Origin: Cryobacterium sp. PH31-AA6
Lineage (GTDB): Bacteria > Actinomycetota > Actinomycetes > Actinomycetales > Microbacteriaceae
DNA length: 57,960 nucleotides
Reading direction: 5' to 3'
Assembly: GCF_030063195.1 (NCBI RefSeq)
Contig: NZ_JASISS010000022.1
Location: 1-57,960 of the forward strand
Part shown: positions 31,197-43,201 of the stretch, in pieces
Layout: each line of letters opens with the position of its first letter
Numbering within the stretch: the stretch's first letter is position 1
Program-made: the position numbers and the translations under genes
Notes under the pieces: model-generated
The model's input: the letters and a program-made list of their open reading frames with translations, nothing else
Told to the model about the DNA's origin: nothing
Databases searched by the model: none

Positions 31197-33152
31197 TCAG
31201 TCTGTTTGGGCGCGGTCCACGGTGATCGAGCCGGTGTCGGTGTGGTTTTCCGGCAGCGGTCTGGCATGGGGAATCTTGCTGCCGAGGACCATCGCGACCA
31301 CGTCGCGGGCGATGTGCTGCGGGGTGAGGCCCACCTGCTCGAAGATCTCGGCCCTGGTGCCGTGGTCGAGGAACTGGTCAGGAAGGCCCAGCTCGGTCAC
31401 CGCCGTGTCGACGCCGGCCTCGCGCATGTCCTGGCGGATCCGGGTCCCGATGCCGCCGACCCGGATGCCGTCCTCGATCGTGACGACAATCCGGTGCTCG
31501 GCCGCGAGGGCGACAATGCTCGCCGGCACGGGTACAACCCAGCGCGGATCGACGACTGTCGCACCGATCCCCTGCGCCGCGAGACGCTGCGCCACCTCGA
31601 GGCCCATCCCGGCCATCGGCCCGACGGTCACGATGAGCACATCCTTCTGGCTGGATTCCAGAAGCACGTCCACGCCGTCGTCGAGACGACGGATGGCGTC
31701 GTAATCGACGCCGGTGCTCCCCTTCGGGAAGCGCAGCACGGTTGGTCCGTCGTCGACCGTGACGGCCTCGTCGAGTTCCTCGCGCAGTCGCTCGGAGTCC
31801 CGGGGCGCAGCCAGACGGATGCCTGGCACGACCTGCAGGATCGCCAGGTCCCAGATGCCATGATGGCTCGGGCCATCGGGGCCGGTGACGCCCGCACGGT
31901 CGAGAACGAACGTGACGCCGGCCTTGTGCAGCGCGACATCCATCAGCACCTGGTCGAATGCCCGGTTGACGAACGTGGCGTAGAGCGCGACGACCGGGTG
32001 CAGTCCGCCGAAGGCCAGGCCGGCGGCGCTGGTCACGGCGTGCTGCTCGGCGATTCCCACGTCGTGAACGCGGTCCGGGAACTTCTCGGCCATCTTGTGC
32101 AGGCCGGTCGGACGCAGCATCGCGGCGGTAATGGCCACGATCCGCTCGTCGAGGGTCGCCAGACGCAGGAGTTCGTCGGCGAAGACCGAGGTCCAGGATG
32201 GTTTTCCGGCCGACTCGGTCGATTCCCCGGTTTCCGGGTCGATCTGCCCGACGGCGTGGAACTGGTCGGCGACGTCGCGCATGGCGGGGTCGTAACCCTT
32301 GCCCTTCTGCGTGATCGTGTGCACGATCACCGGAGCGCCGTATCCCTTGGCCTGCCGCAGCGCCTGAAGCATGGCATCCATGTCGTGGCCGTCGACCGGA
32401 CCGATGTACTTGATGTCCAGGTTCGAGTAGAGCGCCTCGTTGTTGGAGAACCGGGCGAGGAAGCCGTGCATCCCACCGCGCACGCCGCGGAAGAATGCCC
32501 GTGCCGGGGCCCCCAGATGGTCGAAGGCCTGACGACTGGTCAAATACGCGTCCCGATAGCTCTTCCGGGTGCGCACGGTATTGAGGAACCGCGCCATGCC
32601 GCCGATGGTAGGGGCGTAGGAGCGGCCGTTGTCGTTGACGACGATGATCAGGCGACGGGTGTTGTCGTCGCTGATGTTATTGAGGGCCTCCCAGGTCATG
32701 CCACCGGTGAGGGATCCGTCTCCCACGACGGCGATCACGTGCCGGTCGCTCTGCCCGGTCATCTCGAAGGCGCGGGAGATGCCGTCGGCCCAGGAGAGCG
32801 AGCTGGAGGCGTGTGAACTCTCGACGATGTCGTGCACGGACTCTGAACGCTGCGGGTAGCCGGCGAGGCCGCCACGCTGACGGAGCTTGCTGAAATCCTG
32901 CCGCCCGGTGAGCATCTTGTGCACGTAGGTTTGGTGGCCGGTGTCGAAGACGATCGCGTCCCGCGGGGATTCAAAGACCCGGTGGATGGCGATGGTCATC
33001 TCGACCACGCCCAGGTTGGGACCCAGGTGCCCGCCCGTCTTCGCCACCTCGCTGACCAGGAAGTGCCGCACCTCGGCGGCCAGCTCGATGAGCTGCTGGT
33101 TGGAGAGACCATCGAGATCGCGGGGACCGGAAATTGTCTCCAGAAGACCCAT
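31197..33152 (-). CDS. dxs: 1-deoxy-D-xylulose-5-phosphate synthase
   Basis: Thiamine-diphosphate enzyme of 651 aa, first step of the MEP isoprenoid pathway (pyruvate plus glyceraldehyde-3-P). Signatures: KTGGHLGPNLGVVEMTIAIH, FDTGHQTYVHKMLTGR, VVGDGSLTGGMTWEALNN (TPP motif), SLSWADGIS, and the transketolase C-terminal domain with GIAEQHAVTSAAGLA. Full length. GAAAGGTG precedes the ATG at 33152. The stop codon abuts repeat array B. It follows acnA on the same strand by 114 nt. Confidence 0.96.
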   Translation of the reverse strand: MGLLETISGPRDLDGLSNQQLIELAAEVRHFLVSEVAKTGGHLGPNLGVVEMTIAIHRVFESPRDAIVFDTGHQTYVHKMLTGRQDFSKLRQRGGLAGYPQRSESVHDIVESSHASSSLSWADGISRAFEMTGQSDRHVIAVVGDGSLTGGMTWEALNNISDDNTRRLIIVVNDNGRSYAPTIGGMARFLNTVRTRKSYRDAYLTSRQAFDHLGAPARAFFRGVRGGMHGFLARFSNNEALYSNLDIKYIGPVDGHDMDAMLQALRQAKGYGAPVIVHTITQKGKGYDPAMRDVADQFHAVGQIDPETGESTESAGKPSWTSVFADELLRLATLDERIVAITAAMLRPTGLHKMAEKFPDRVHDVGIAEQHAVTSAAGLAFGGLHPVVALYATFVNRAFDQVLMDVALHKAGVTFVLDRAGVTGPDGPSHHGIWDLAILQVVPGIRLAAPRDSERLREELDEAVTVDDGPTVLRFPKGSTGVDYDAIRRLDDGVDVLLESSQKDVLIVTVGPMAGMGLEVAQRLAAQGIGATVVDPRWVVPVPASIVALAAEHRIVVTIEDGIRVGGIGTRIRQDMREAGVDTAVTELGLPDQFLDHGTRAEIFEQVGLTPQHIARDVVAMVLGSKIPHARPLPENHTDTGSITVDRAQTD

Positions 33153-33266
33153 CTAGAACACCTTTCACGTTGGCCCGGCGTCGAATGACACCGGCGCGCA
33201 GAGTCGATCAGATCGATTCTACGCGCCGGTTGGGGAGCTGGCCGGGAGTTGGCCCGGCCGGGGCTG

Positions 33267-36107
<2,841 letters not shown>

Positions 36108-36239
36108 GTGGCCCTCTCCTTCGTGGAAACCGACGGGAACCCGTCCGCGATCTCAATCCTGACGACCGGAGAGCTGTCCCTGCCAGCAAGGGTAACCTAA
36201 CCAGCGGGCGCGGCACCCGGTCGATGCCGTTCGCCAAAC

Positions 36240-36257
36240 TATCTTGACGTAGAGATA
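36240..36257. promoter_or_regulatory. Candidate operator upstream of acnA
   Basis: TATCTTGACGTAGAGATA has TATCT/AGATA arms and lies about 135 nt upstream of the acnA start, in the 202-nt gap before the P-type ATPase. It could bind a TetR- or MarR-type repressor of acnA. No regulator gene is near. Confidence 0.35.
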
Positions 36258-36309
36258 ACTCTAGCGTGGCCTCGACGGCGAGACCGCATCCGGGACGGTA
36301 TTTCGTGAA

Positions 36310-38703
36310 CTAGACCCGGTCGAAGATGACTCCGCGGCGTCTGGCTGACCGATAGACCAGTTCGATGCCCGCCGCTCCGAGCAGTCCGACGCCGATCCCG
36401 AACGCGAGGGCGGGGTTCGGTTGTACCGAGATGGCGAAGAACATCCGGCCGAACGGCACCGAGCAGGCAAGGACCATGGCCACCGTCATGGTCACCACCA
36501 GGGCGAGCCGCGGCCCGGTCAGTGGGCGGGCCAGCGCCACCAGAATCGCCAGCGACACGACGAACAGAGCCACCGTGGTGACGCTCCTCGCCTCGCCCAG
36601 CGGCACCCGGTGGTAGAGCGGGAGGAACGCCGAGAGCGCTGTCGCGGCCGCGATGATCCCGGTCGGCACGGCGTAGCGCACGATCCGACGCAGCACCCCG
36701 GGCGTGTAGATGCGCTTGTTCGGGGCGAGGGCCAGCACGAAGGAGGGGATTCCGATCGCGAGGGCGGATACGAGGGTCAGCTGGCGCGGCAGGAAGGGGA
36801 ACGGCAGGGCCAGGGCGGCCATGGTCAGGGCGATCAGGATCCCGTAGACCGTCTTCGACAGGAAGAGGTTCGCCACCCTCTCGACGTTCGCGATGACCCG
36901 ACGGCCAAGATCGAGCACCTCCGGCAGCCGGTCGAACCGATTGTCGAGAAGCACCAGCCTGGACGCCGCCTTGGTCGCCGGGGTTGCCGCGCCCATGGCG
37001 ATGCCCAGGTCGGCGTCCTTGATGGCCATGGCATCGTTGACTCCGTCGCCGGTCATCGCGACGGTGCGGCCCTGCGACTGGAGGATGGCGACGACCCGTC
37101 GTTTCTGGTCGGGGCTCACTCTCCCGAACAGGTTCGCCCTGCCCAGTGCGGCCGTCAGCGCGTCATCGTCGTCCAGGCTCGCCGCATTGACAGTCTCCCC
37201 CGGCAGCCCGAGCCGCCTGGCGAGGGCGGCGACGGTGAGGGGATTGTCGCCGCTCATCACGACCACGCGCACGCCCTGCCCTGCGAAGTACGCCAGGGTC
37301 TCGGTCGCCTGCGGGCGCACGGATTCGCGGAACACCACGAGCGCGGCGGGAGTCAGGTCCGCATCGGACGGGTCGGTGGCGGCATCCGGCGGCAGGTCCC
37401 CGTGCAGGCGCACCAGGGCGAGGGTGCGGTGCCCGGTCGCCGCGATGTCGTTCGCGGCGGCGAGGCGGTCCGGGTGATTGGCCAGGAGTCGTTCCGGTGC
37501 GCCGAACAGCCAGGCCGACGGTTCACCCTCGTGTTCCAGGGCCACACCGCTGTATTTCCGGACCGAGCCGAACGGCAGCCGTGTCGAAATGGTTGCGCCG
37601 TCGGTGGAGAAGTGGCCGCCGAGCACCCTCGCGGTGAGGTTGCCGGCGTCGTCCGCTCCGAACGCACCGAGGGCCCGGGCGGCCGCCGCGCCGAGGCCGG
37701 GATCGGCGTCGACCGCCGGATCGAACACGATCCGGTCGAACACGAGCTCACCGCTGGTGAGCGTGCCGGTCTTGTCGAGGCAGAGCACGTCGACCCTGGC
37801 GAGCACCTCGACGGCGGCGAGCTCCTCGATCAACACCTTGTGCCCGGCCAGCCGGATCGCGGCCACGCCGAAGGCGAGGCTGATCAGCAGCACGAGTCCC
37901 TCCGGGATCATGCCGACCACACTGGCCACGGCGTCCCGGAGGGCGGCGCGCCAGTCGCCGTCGCCGAGGTTCGCGATTTCGGCCACGCCGCCGTAGGTCG
38001 ACACCCGGCCCAGCAGCGTGACCAGGATGACCGGGCCGAGGATCCAGGACAGGACCACGAGGATGCGGTTGGTGGCGGCCCGCAACTCGGAGTGCACGAG
38101 CGAGTGCCGTTTGATCTCGGTTGTCAGCCGGTTCGCGTAGGACGCGGCGCCGACCGCCGTGACCCGCGCGTAGCCGGATCCGCCGACGATATGGGAGCCG
38201 GAGAGCAGCGGATCGCCGACGACCTTGACGACCGGGTCCGATTCTCCGGTGAGCATGGCCTCGTCGACGACGAGGTCATCGCCGGCCAGCACCGTGGCGT
38301 CCGCGGGCACCTGGTCGCCGGGCCTCAAGACGAGGATGTCGTCCTGCACCACCCCGGCCAGGGGCACGATCTCCCGCAACCCGTCGCGTTTGACCGCGAC
38401 CTCCGGGGTGGAGAGGAGCGCCAGCCTGTCGAGCACGAGCTTCGCGCGCACCTCCTGCACGATGCCGATCAGCGCATTCGCGACCACGACGCCGTAGAAC
38501 AGTCCGTCGCGCAGGTCACCGAGCAGCAGCACAGCGGCGAAACAGACGGTGAGGATGGCATTGAAGAGGGTGAAGACGTTCTCCCGGAGGATGTCCGCCA
38601 CGGTGCGGGACGTCGGCTGCGGCGCGTCATTGGCGCGCCCGTCGGCCAGTCGCTGCGCCACTTCCCCGGCCGTGAGGCCCGGGAGCTCGTCGCCGACGGC
38701 CAT
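36310..38703 (-). CDS. Cation-transporting P-type ATPase (CtpE-like)
   Basis: Membrane ATPase of 797 aa. Features: actuator domain with MLTGESDPVVK, phosphorylation motif DKTGTLTSGE, hinge TGDGVNDAMAIKDADLGIAMG, two N-terminal and a cluster of C-terminal membrane segments. No heavy-metal-binding N-domain or CPC motif is seen, so it belongs with the P2/P3-like group; length and layout resemble mycobacterial CtpE, a calcium transporter. Ion specificity is inferred only. The ATG at 38703 is 5 nt after the DUF3159 stop, which suggests cotranscription. Confidence 0.88.
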   Translation of the reverse strand: MAVGDELPGLTAGEVAQRLADGRANDAPQPTSRTVADILRENVFTLFNAILTVCFAAVLLLGDLRDGLFYGVVVANALIGIVQEVRAKLVLDRLALLSTPEVAVKRDGLREIVPLAGVVQDDILVLRPGDQVPADATVLAGDDLVVDEAMLTGESDPVVKVVGDPLLSGSHIVGGSGYARVTAVGAASYANRLTTEIKRHSLVHSELRAATNRILVVLSWILGPVILVTLLGRVSTYGGVAEIANLGDGDWRAALRDAVASVVGMIPEGLVLLISLAFGVAAIRLAGHKVLIEELAAVEVLARVDVLCLDKTGTLTSGELVFDRIVFDPAVDADPGLGAAAARALGAFGADDAGNLTARVLGGHFSTDGATISTRLPFGSVRKYSGVALEHEGEPSAWLFGAPERLLANHPDRLAAANDIAATGHRTLALVRLHGDLPPDAATDPSDADLTPAALVVFRESVRPQATETLAYFAGQGVRVVVMSGDNPLTVAALARRLGLPGETVNAASLDDDDALTAALGRANLFGRVSPDQKRRVVAILQSQGRTVAMTGDGVNDAMAIKDADLGIAMGAATPATKAASRLVLLDNRFDRLPEVLDLGRRVIANVERVANLFLSKTVYGILIALTMAALALPFPFLPRQLTLVSALAIGIPSFVLALAPNKRIYTPGVLRRIVRYAVPTGIIAAATALSAFLPLYHRVPLGEARSVTTVALFVVSLAILVALARPLTGPRLALVVTMTVAMVLACSVPFGRMFFAISVQPNPALAFGIGVGLLGAAGIELVYRSARRRGVIFDRV

Positions 38704-38708
38704 TGTGG

Positions 38709-39545
38709 TCAGTCCTCGCTCGCCCCGGCCGACGTCGTTCCCGCACTGCCCGGCGCCGGATAGATCGACCGCACCACCAACCAGGACACCACCAGAAGCG
38801 GGGCATAGAGGGGAATGCCCATGATCAGCTTGGCCGCGCCGAGCCACTCGACGTTGTCGGCGAAGTACAGCGGCAATTGCACGATCAGGCGGAGCGCGAA
38901 GAGCGCGGCCCAGCACAGCGTGAGCACGGTCAGGACCCGCCGCTTGGACGGGTCGTCGCGCCAGGTGATGCCGTCGTTCATCAGGAAGCCCACCGCGAGG
39001 CCGAGGACCGGCCAGCCGACCAACGCCGAGACCAGCAGTACCGCGCCGTAGACGCCGTTGGTCCAGAAACCCGGCAGGAAGGCATCCGCCGCATTGCCGG
39101 AGAACAGGGCGAGAACGGCGCTGAATCCCGCGCCGAACAGTCCGCCGATCGCCGGCGTCACGGTCTGCCGGACCGCACGCCGGAGGATCAGGAACACCAC
39201 GCCGATGACCACCGGAGCGATCAGGGAGAGCACGAGCGACTGGTCGGGAATGGTGCGCCGGGTGAGGGTGTAGACGACGAGGAAGACGAGGCCGGGCAGC
39301 ACAGCCTCGACCAGGCCGCGGATGCCGCCCATCGCCGCGAGCAGGGCATGGCCGTTGACCGGCTCTCCGTCGGCGGCGGGCGCGAAACCGGCGCGCCGGG
39401 CCGCAGCGGCCATTCCCTCGGCGAATGTCTCCGAGACGGCGGGACCGGTGCCGGTGCCGGCCGACGCCGCAGCAGCCTCACTCGGCTCGGGATCCGGTTT
39501 CGGCTCGGCCTCGGGCTCGTCGGGCGATTGCTGTGCGTCCGTCAT
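38709..39545 (-). CDS. DUF3159 membrane protein
   Basis: Actinobacterial membrane protein of 278 aa. The first 65 residues are acidic and Pro/Ala rich. After GHALLAAMGGIRGLVEAVLPGLVFLVVYTL come about six hydrophobic segments, with IPDQSLVLSLIAPVV and FLPGFWTNGVYGAVLLVSALVGWP typical of DUF3159. Function is unknown. It lies next to DUF3710 and dut, a conserved actinobacterial neighbourhood. GGAAG precedes the ATG at 39545. Confidence 0.9.
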   Translation of the reverse strand: MTDAQQSPDEPEAEPKPDPEPSEAAAASAGTGTGPAVSETFAEGMAAAARRAGFAPAADGEPVNGHALLAAMGGIRGLVEAVLPGLVFLVVYTLTRRTIPDQSLVLSLIAPVVIGVVFLILRRAVRQTVTPAIGGLFGAGFSAVLALFSGNAADAFLPGFWTNGVYGAVLLVSALVGWPVLGLAVGFLMNDGITWRDDPSKRRVLTVLTLCWAALFALRLIVQLPLYFADNVEWLGAAKLIMGIPLYAPLLVVSWLVVRSIYPAPGSAGTTSAGASED

Positions 39546-39574
39546 TCGGGCGTTCTTCCTGCTGGAGTGGCCGG

Positions 39575-40204
39575 TCAGCCGTCGGTCGGCTCTGCGGCGC
39601 CGGACGGCGTGGCCGGCATCCGGAGCGGGATCAGGTCGCGGGGCGGCATCGGTGCCGAACCACGCACGACGACGATGCTGCGGAACAGGTCTTCGATCTG
39701 GGCGGCGGCGTCCGCGTTGACGGCGCCCTCACCGGCGATCACACCGCGGAGGAACCAGCGGGGGCCGTCGACGCCGATGAACCGGGCCAGACGGCTCGAC
39801 TCGTCGCCGCCGGAGCCGGGCGCGACCGGAATTTCCGCGACGAGTTCGGGGCCGAACGGGCCCTCGCGCAGGGTCGTCGTTCCGCCCTGCTTTCCGATCT
39901 GGTCGGCGATCTGGTCGCGGATCTCGTGCCACAGTCCGCTTGACCGCGGCGCGGCGAACGGCTGGACCTGCAGCGTCGAGCCGGCGTAATCGAGACCGAT
40001 CGCGACGACGCGCTTGCTGCCCTCCTCGATTTCAAGGCGCAGGTGGAGGCCCTCACGGGGCAGGATCTTGACGCCGCCGAGGTCGACGTACGGTCGAACC
40101 GGGTTCGCCTCGGCCTCGTCGAGCGGTCCGTCCGTCTCCCGGTCCTCCGGCGCCGACTTGGCCAATGTTTCCGGGAATTCTTCCGGGTTCACGATGTCGC
40201 TCAC
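39575..40204 (-). CDS. DUF3710 protein
   Basis: Cytosolic 209-aa protein with the DUF3710 pattern: YVDLGGVKILPREGLHLRLE, LQVQPFAAPRSSGLW, VDGPRWFLRGVIAG and FRSIVVVRGSAPMPPRDLIPLRMP. Function is unknown. The GTG start at 40204 overlaps the dut stop in GTGA, so it is translationally coupled to dut, as in many actinobacteria. Confidence 0.92.
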   Translation of the reverse strand: MSDIVNPEEFPETLAKSAPEDRETDGPLDEAEANPVRPYVDLGGVKILPREGLHLRLEIEEGSKRVVAIGLDYAGSTLQVQPFAAPRSSGLWHEIRDQIADQIGKQGGTTTLREGPFGPELVAEIPVAPGSGGDESSRLARFIGVDGPRWFLRGVIAGEGAVNADAAAQIEDLFRSIVVVRGSAPMPPRDLIPLRMPATPSGAAEPTDG

Positions 40205-40692
40205 GGGGTGTCTCCTGATTCTGGGGTGCCGGCGGCCTGTGCGGCGTCGGCGGGTGTCCGGCCGAGCCCCGTCGAGCCGAATCCGCCTTCACCGCGCTGG
40301 CTGCCCGGCAGCCGTTCAACGGGGATGAAAGCGGCCCTGGCGACGGGCATGATGATGAGCTGGGCGATCCGGTCGCCCACGGCGATCGGGAAGGCCGCCG
40401 AGGAATCGGTGTTCAGCAGGGTGACCTTGATCTCGCCGCGATAGCCGGCGTCGACAGTGCCCGGCGCGTTGACGATGGTGATGCCGTGCTTCACGGCGAG
40501 CCCGCTCCGGGGCACCACGAACGCGGCGTATCCGTCGGGAAGAGCGATCGCGACTCCGGTCCCGACGAGGGCTCGCTCACCGGGGTTCAGCACGAGTGCC
40601 TCCGCGGAGTGCAGATCTGCCCCGGCATCGCCCGGATGCGCGTAATTCGGGAGGACGGACGCGGTAATCAGGACTTCGACGCTTTCTGCCAC
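40201..40692 (-). CDS. dut: Deoxyuridine 5'-triphosphate nucleotidohydrolase (dUTPase)
   Basis: Hydrolyses dUTP to dUMP, keeping uracil out of DNA and supplying dTMP synthesis. The five trimeric-dUTPase motifs are present: AGADLHS, VPRSGLAVKHGI, GTVDAGYRGEI, RIAQLII and RGEGGFGSTG. At 163 aa it has a slightly extended Ala/Thr/Pro tail. The start is GTG; TAGCCT (40699-40704, minus strand) lies 6 nt before it, so the mRNA is probably leaderless. It is divergent from the DUF3093 gene by only 38 nt. Confidence 0.96.
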   Translation of the reverse strand: MAESVEVLITASVLPNYAHPGDAGADLHSAEALVLNPGERALVGTGVAIALPDGYAAFVVPRSGLAVKHGITIVNAPGTVDAGYRGEIKVTLLNTDSSAAFPIAVGDRIAQLIIMPVARAAFIPVERLPGSQRGEGGFGSTGLGRTPADAAQAAGTPESGDTP

Positions 40693-40730
40693 GTGTCGAG
40701 GCTAGTGCAGAAGTCTGATCGAATAGACCC

Positions 40731-41186
40731 ATGCCTGAATATCGCGAAAAACTCTGGGCGTCTCCCGCGCCGTACGTCGCCACAGCACTCGTCATCCCCG
40801 CGAGCATCCTCGTCTTCGCGCCGATCTCGATGCCCGCCGGAATCATCATCGCCGCGGTCCTCTACGCCGCGTGCGTCCTGACCCTCGTGCTGACCGCACC
40901 CGTCGTGCGGGTGCGGGAGGGAACGCTGACGGCGGGGCGGGCCAGCATCGCGACCGTTCTGGTCGGTGATGTCGAGGCTTTCGAGGGCAGCGAGGCGACC
41001 CTGGAACGCGGTCGCCGGCTGGATGCCCGTGCGTGGCTGCTCATCCGCGGCTGGATCACCCCGGTTGTGCGCATCCCGATCGTGGATGCGACCGACCCGG
41101 CACCGTATTGGCTGGTGTCGACCCGCCACCCACAGAAATTGGCCGCCGCGATCAATGAATCGCGACGGCCAGCATCAACTAACTAA
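40731..41186 (+). CDS. DUF3093 membrane protein
   Basis: A 151-aa protein with two adjacent N-terminal membrane helices (about residues 15-58: TALVIPASILVFAPISM, IIIAAVLYAACVLTLVLT) and a cytosolic domain with RGWITPVVRIPIVDATDPAPYWLVSTRHP, the DUF3093 signature. Function is unknown. It is divergent from dut. Its TAA stop lies in a 12-bp palindrome shared with the stop of the convergent DUF4193 gene. Confidence 0.92.
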   Translation: MPEYREKLWASPAPYVATALVIPASILVFAPISMPAGIIIAAVLYAACVLTLVLTAPVVRVREGTLTAGRASIATVLVGDVEAFEGSEATLERGRRLDARAWLLIRGWITPVVRIPIVDATDPAPYWLVSTRHPQKLAAAINESRRPASTN

Positions 41187-41192
41187 GCGCGC

Positions 41193-41486
41193 TTAGGCGT
41201 CGCACTCCAGGCAGACCGGACCGAGCTTGGTCTCGTGCGACACCTGCGAGCGGTGCTTCACAAGGAAGCACTCAACGCAAGTGAATTCGTCGGCCTGCGG
41301 AGGCAGGACGACGACGTCGAGGTCGAGATCGGACAGATCGGCGCCGGGAAGATCGAAACCACCGGGATTGTCTGAGTCGTCGACATCCACGACTCCAGAC
41401 ATCTTGTCGGGTACGCGCTCTTTGAGGGCCTCAATCGACTCGGAGTCGTCTTCGGTCTTTCGCGGTGCGTCGTAATCGGTTGCCAT
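41193..41486 (-). CDS. DUF4193 protein
   Basis: Small acidic 97-aa protein, highly conserved in actinobacteria. MATDYDAPRK opens it; FTCVECFLVKHRSQ and GPVCLECDA give two CxxC pairs that probably bind zinc. The start at 41486 fits the family N-terminus; a frame opening at 41606 is too long. Function is unknown. Confidence 0.92.
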   Translation of the reverse strand: MATDYDAPRKTEDDSESIEALKERVPDKMSGVVDVDDSDNPGGFDLPGADLSDLDLDVVVLPPQADEFTCVECFLVKHRSQVSHETKLGPVCLECDA

Positions 41487-41683
41487 ACCCATCCATTTCA
41501 TTAACGCCGAATAACGGAATCGGCGGGCATAGTTTCCAACAATCCCGACGGAATAGCAAACTACGCACCGCCCTTGTTCGCCGGCACAGTGATCAACTTG
41601 CGGCACGCCCGGTGTATTCCCCGGAAAAGCGGTGATTGCATGGCAGTCTTGGCGACATCAGTGATCGCGAGAGGGCTTTCGAG

Positions 41684-42766
41684 ATGCAGGAATTGAAAGT
41701 TATCGGAGTAGAGAACGGCGCGCTGCTTGCAGCCAGCGAGGATGGTGATCGTTTCCGGATCCCCATCGACGAGGTTCTCCAGTCCAGGCTTCGCCAATCC
41801 CAGACCGAATCGACGTCTGGGCCCAAGTTGTCCCCGCGCGAGGTGCAGGCGCACATCCGTGCCGGCATGTCCGCGGAGGATGTTGCTGCGGTGACCGGCG
41901 CCCCCATCGATTTTGTGCGCCGATTCGAGGGTCCTGTCGTCGCCGAACGCGAGTACATGGTGTCCTGCGCCCTGAGCGTGCCCGTGCACACGGCCATCGA
42001 CCCCGACCCGATCGAGGGCGGCGCCACCTTTGGGAGCGTCATCCGCGAACGCCTCGCCTCGCTCGGCGCCACCAACGAGCGCTGGGCCAGCTGGAAAGAG
42101 CCGGGCGCCGGCTGGATCGTCAAGCTTGCCTTCACCGCCGACGAGATCGACCACGACGCCCGCTGGGGTTTCGAGCCGAAGAAGAACGCCCTGTCCCCGG
42201 TCGGCAGCGAGGCCATCGCGCTGTCCCAGCAGGGCGAGCTCAAGGGCGCGCTCATCCCCCGGCTTCGCGCCGTCGGCGCCGAGACCAGCCTGGCCGATGT
42301 GTCGCGTTTCGACAGCGGCGCCTTCACCTTCAAGGAATCCCTGGCCGACGATCTGCTCGGCGACACCGCACCGTTGCTGGAGCCGATCCCCTACTCCCGG
42401 CCGGCCGGCACGACGGATGCCGTTTCCAAGGCCGCGATCAAACGAGCCGTCGAACCGCCCCAGAGCCTGAGCGAGACGGCCGACCTGCTCGAATCCCTTC
42501 GGCGCCGACGCGGCGAGCGGGAGGCCGCCGTCTTCGAGCACGATGAGCACCCCGTCACCCCGGCGCCGGGCATGCGCCTGCTGGACGCCCCCGTGGAGGC
42601 TCCTGCCGCCGAGTCGGCCACCGAACCGTCCCGGAACGCCTGGTCGAACCAGGCCGCGACCGGGCAGCCCCGGAACACCGGCAACCACGGCAAACGCGGG
42701 CGGGCCTCGATGCCCAGCTGGGACGAGATCGTCTTCGGAGCCCGCACGGACGACGACCTCGCCTGA
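41684..42766 (+). CDS. sepH: Septation protein SepH (DUF3071)
   Basis: Cell-division protein of 360 aa. The N-terminal DUF3071 domain (MQELKVIGVENGALLAASEDG) contains a helix-turn-helix (LSPREVQAHIRAGMSAEDVA). In Streptomyces, SepH binds FtsZ and promotes Z-ring assembly. The C-terminal half is Pro/Ala rich and disordered except for a conserved short end (SWDEIVFG). GAGGG precedes the ATG at 41684. It is divergent from DUF4193 across 197 nt, in the usual actinobacterial order. Confidence 0.92.
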   Translation: MQELKVIGVENGALLAASEDGDRFRIPIDEVLQSRLRQSQTESTSGPKLSPREVQAHIRAGMSAEDVAAVTGAPIDFVRRFEGPVVAEREYMVSCALSVPVHTAIDPDPIEGGATFGSVIRERLASLGATNERWASWKEPGAGWIVKLAFTADEIDHDARWGFEPKKNALSPVGSEAIALSQQGELKGALIPRLRAVGAETSLADVSRFDSGAFTFKESLADDLLGDTAPLLEPIPYSRPAGTTDAVSKAAIKRAVEPPQSLSETADLLESLRRRRGEREAAVFEHDEHPVTPAPGMRLLDAPVEAPAAESATEPSRNAWSNQAATGQPRNTGNHGKRGRASMPSWDEIVFGARTDDDLA

Positions 42767-42848
42767 TCGGTTCACGTGCAGCCGCCTCGAGGCGTTGAAA
42801 TCGGGCGCGCACTGGCGCTGAACCGCACACCGGAGTTATAGTTTCCTA

Positions 42849-42864
42849 TCGAACATACGTTCGA
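42849..42864. promoter_or_regulatory. LexA (SOS) box
   Basis: TCGAACATACGTTCGA is an exact match to the actinobacterial consensus TCGAAC-N4-GTTCGA. It lies directly before the DUF6504 start. Confidence 0.88.
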
Positions 42865-42876
42865 TTGGGAATATTG

Positions 42877-43182
42877 ATGAGGTGGTGCCCCGTGCCCAGG
42901 GTGGACGAACCGGTCAGAGTCTGGACCAGCGAGATCGGCGAGCCGCAGCGGATGGTCTGGCGGGCCCGCAGATACCGGGTGACCGACACCCCGACGGCCC
43001 TTGTGGGCACCTGCGACTGGTGGAAACCGTTGTCGCCGCACGGCTTCGGCATCGGGCATCCGCCGCTGCAGATTGCCGGCTGGCGGTTTCAGGCCACGTC
43101 CGACGACGGCGAGACCCACGTCTTCGATGTGGAGCACGGCGAGTCCGACGCGGATTGGCAGCTGCTGCGCACGTTCGACTAG
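42877..43182 (+). CDS. DUF6504 protein, SOS-controlled
   Basis: Small protein of about 101 aa resembling DUF6504, a domain that also occurs with ImuB-type translesion polymerases. Seen motifs: RMVWRARRYRV, CDWWKP, GWRFQA, THVFDVEH and a WQLLRTFD end. Start codon is uncertain: ATG 42877 has GGGA upstream, GTG 42892 has GAGGTGG, and TTG 42865 abuts the LexA box. The perfect SOS box upstream indicates induction by DNA damage. The next gene is a probable DNA glycosylase, so a repair role is inferred. Confidence 0.8.
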   Translation: MRWCPVPRVDEPVRVWTSEIGEPQRMVWRARRYRVTDTPTALVGTCDWWKPLSPHGFGIGHPPLQIAGWRFQATSDDGETHVFDVEHGESDADWQLLRTFD

Positions 43183-43201
43183 TGTCCGGCATACTGATCC
43201 G

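Noticed and set aside
30930..32816. Long open frame antisense to dxs beginning in array B
   Set aside because: It is a high-GC shadow frame of a clear dxs gene on the other strand.
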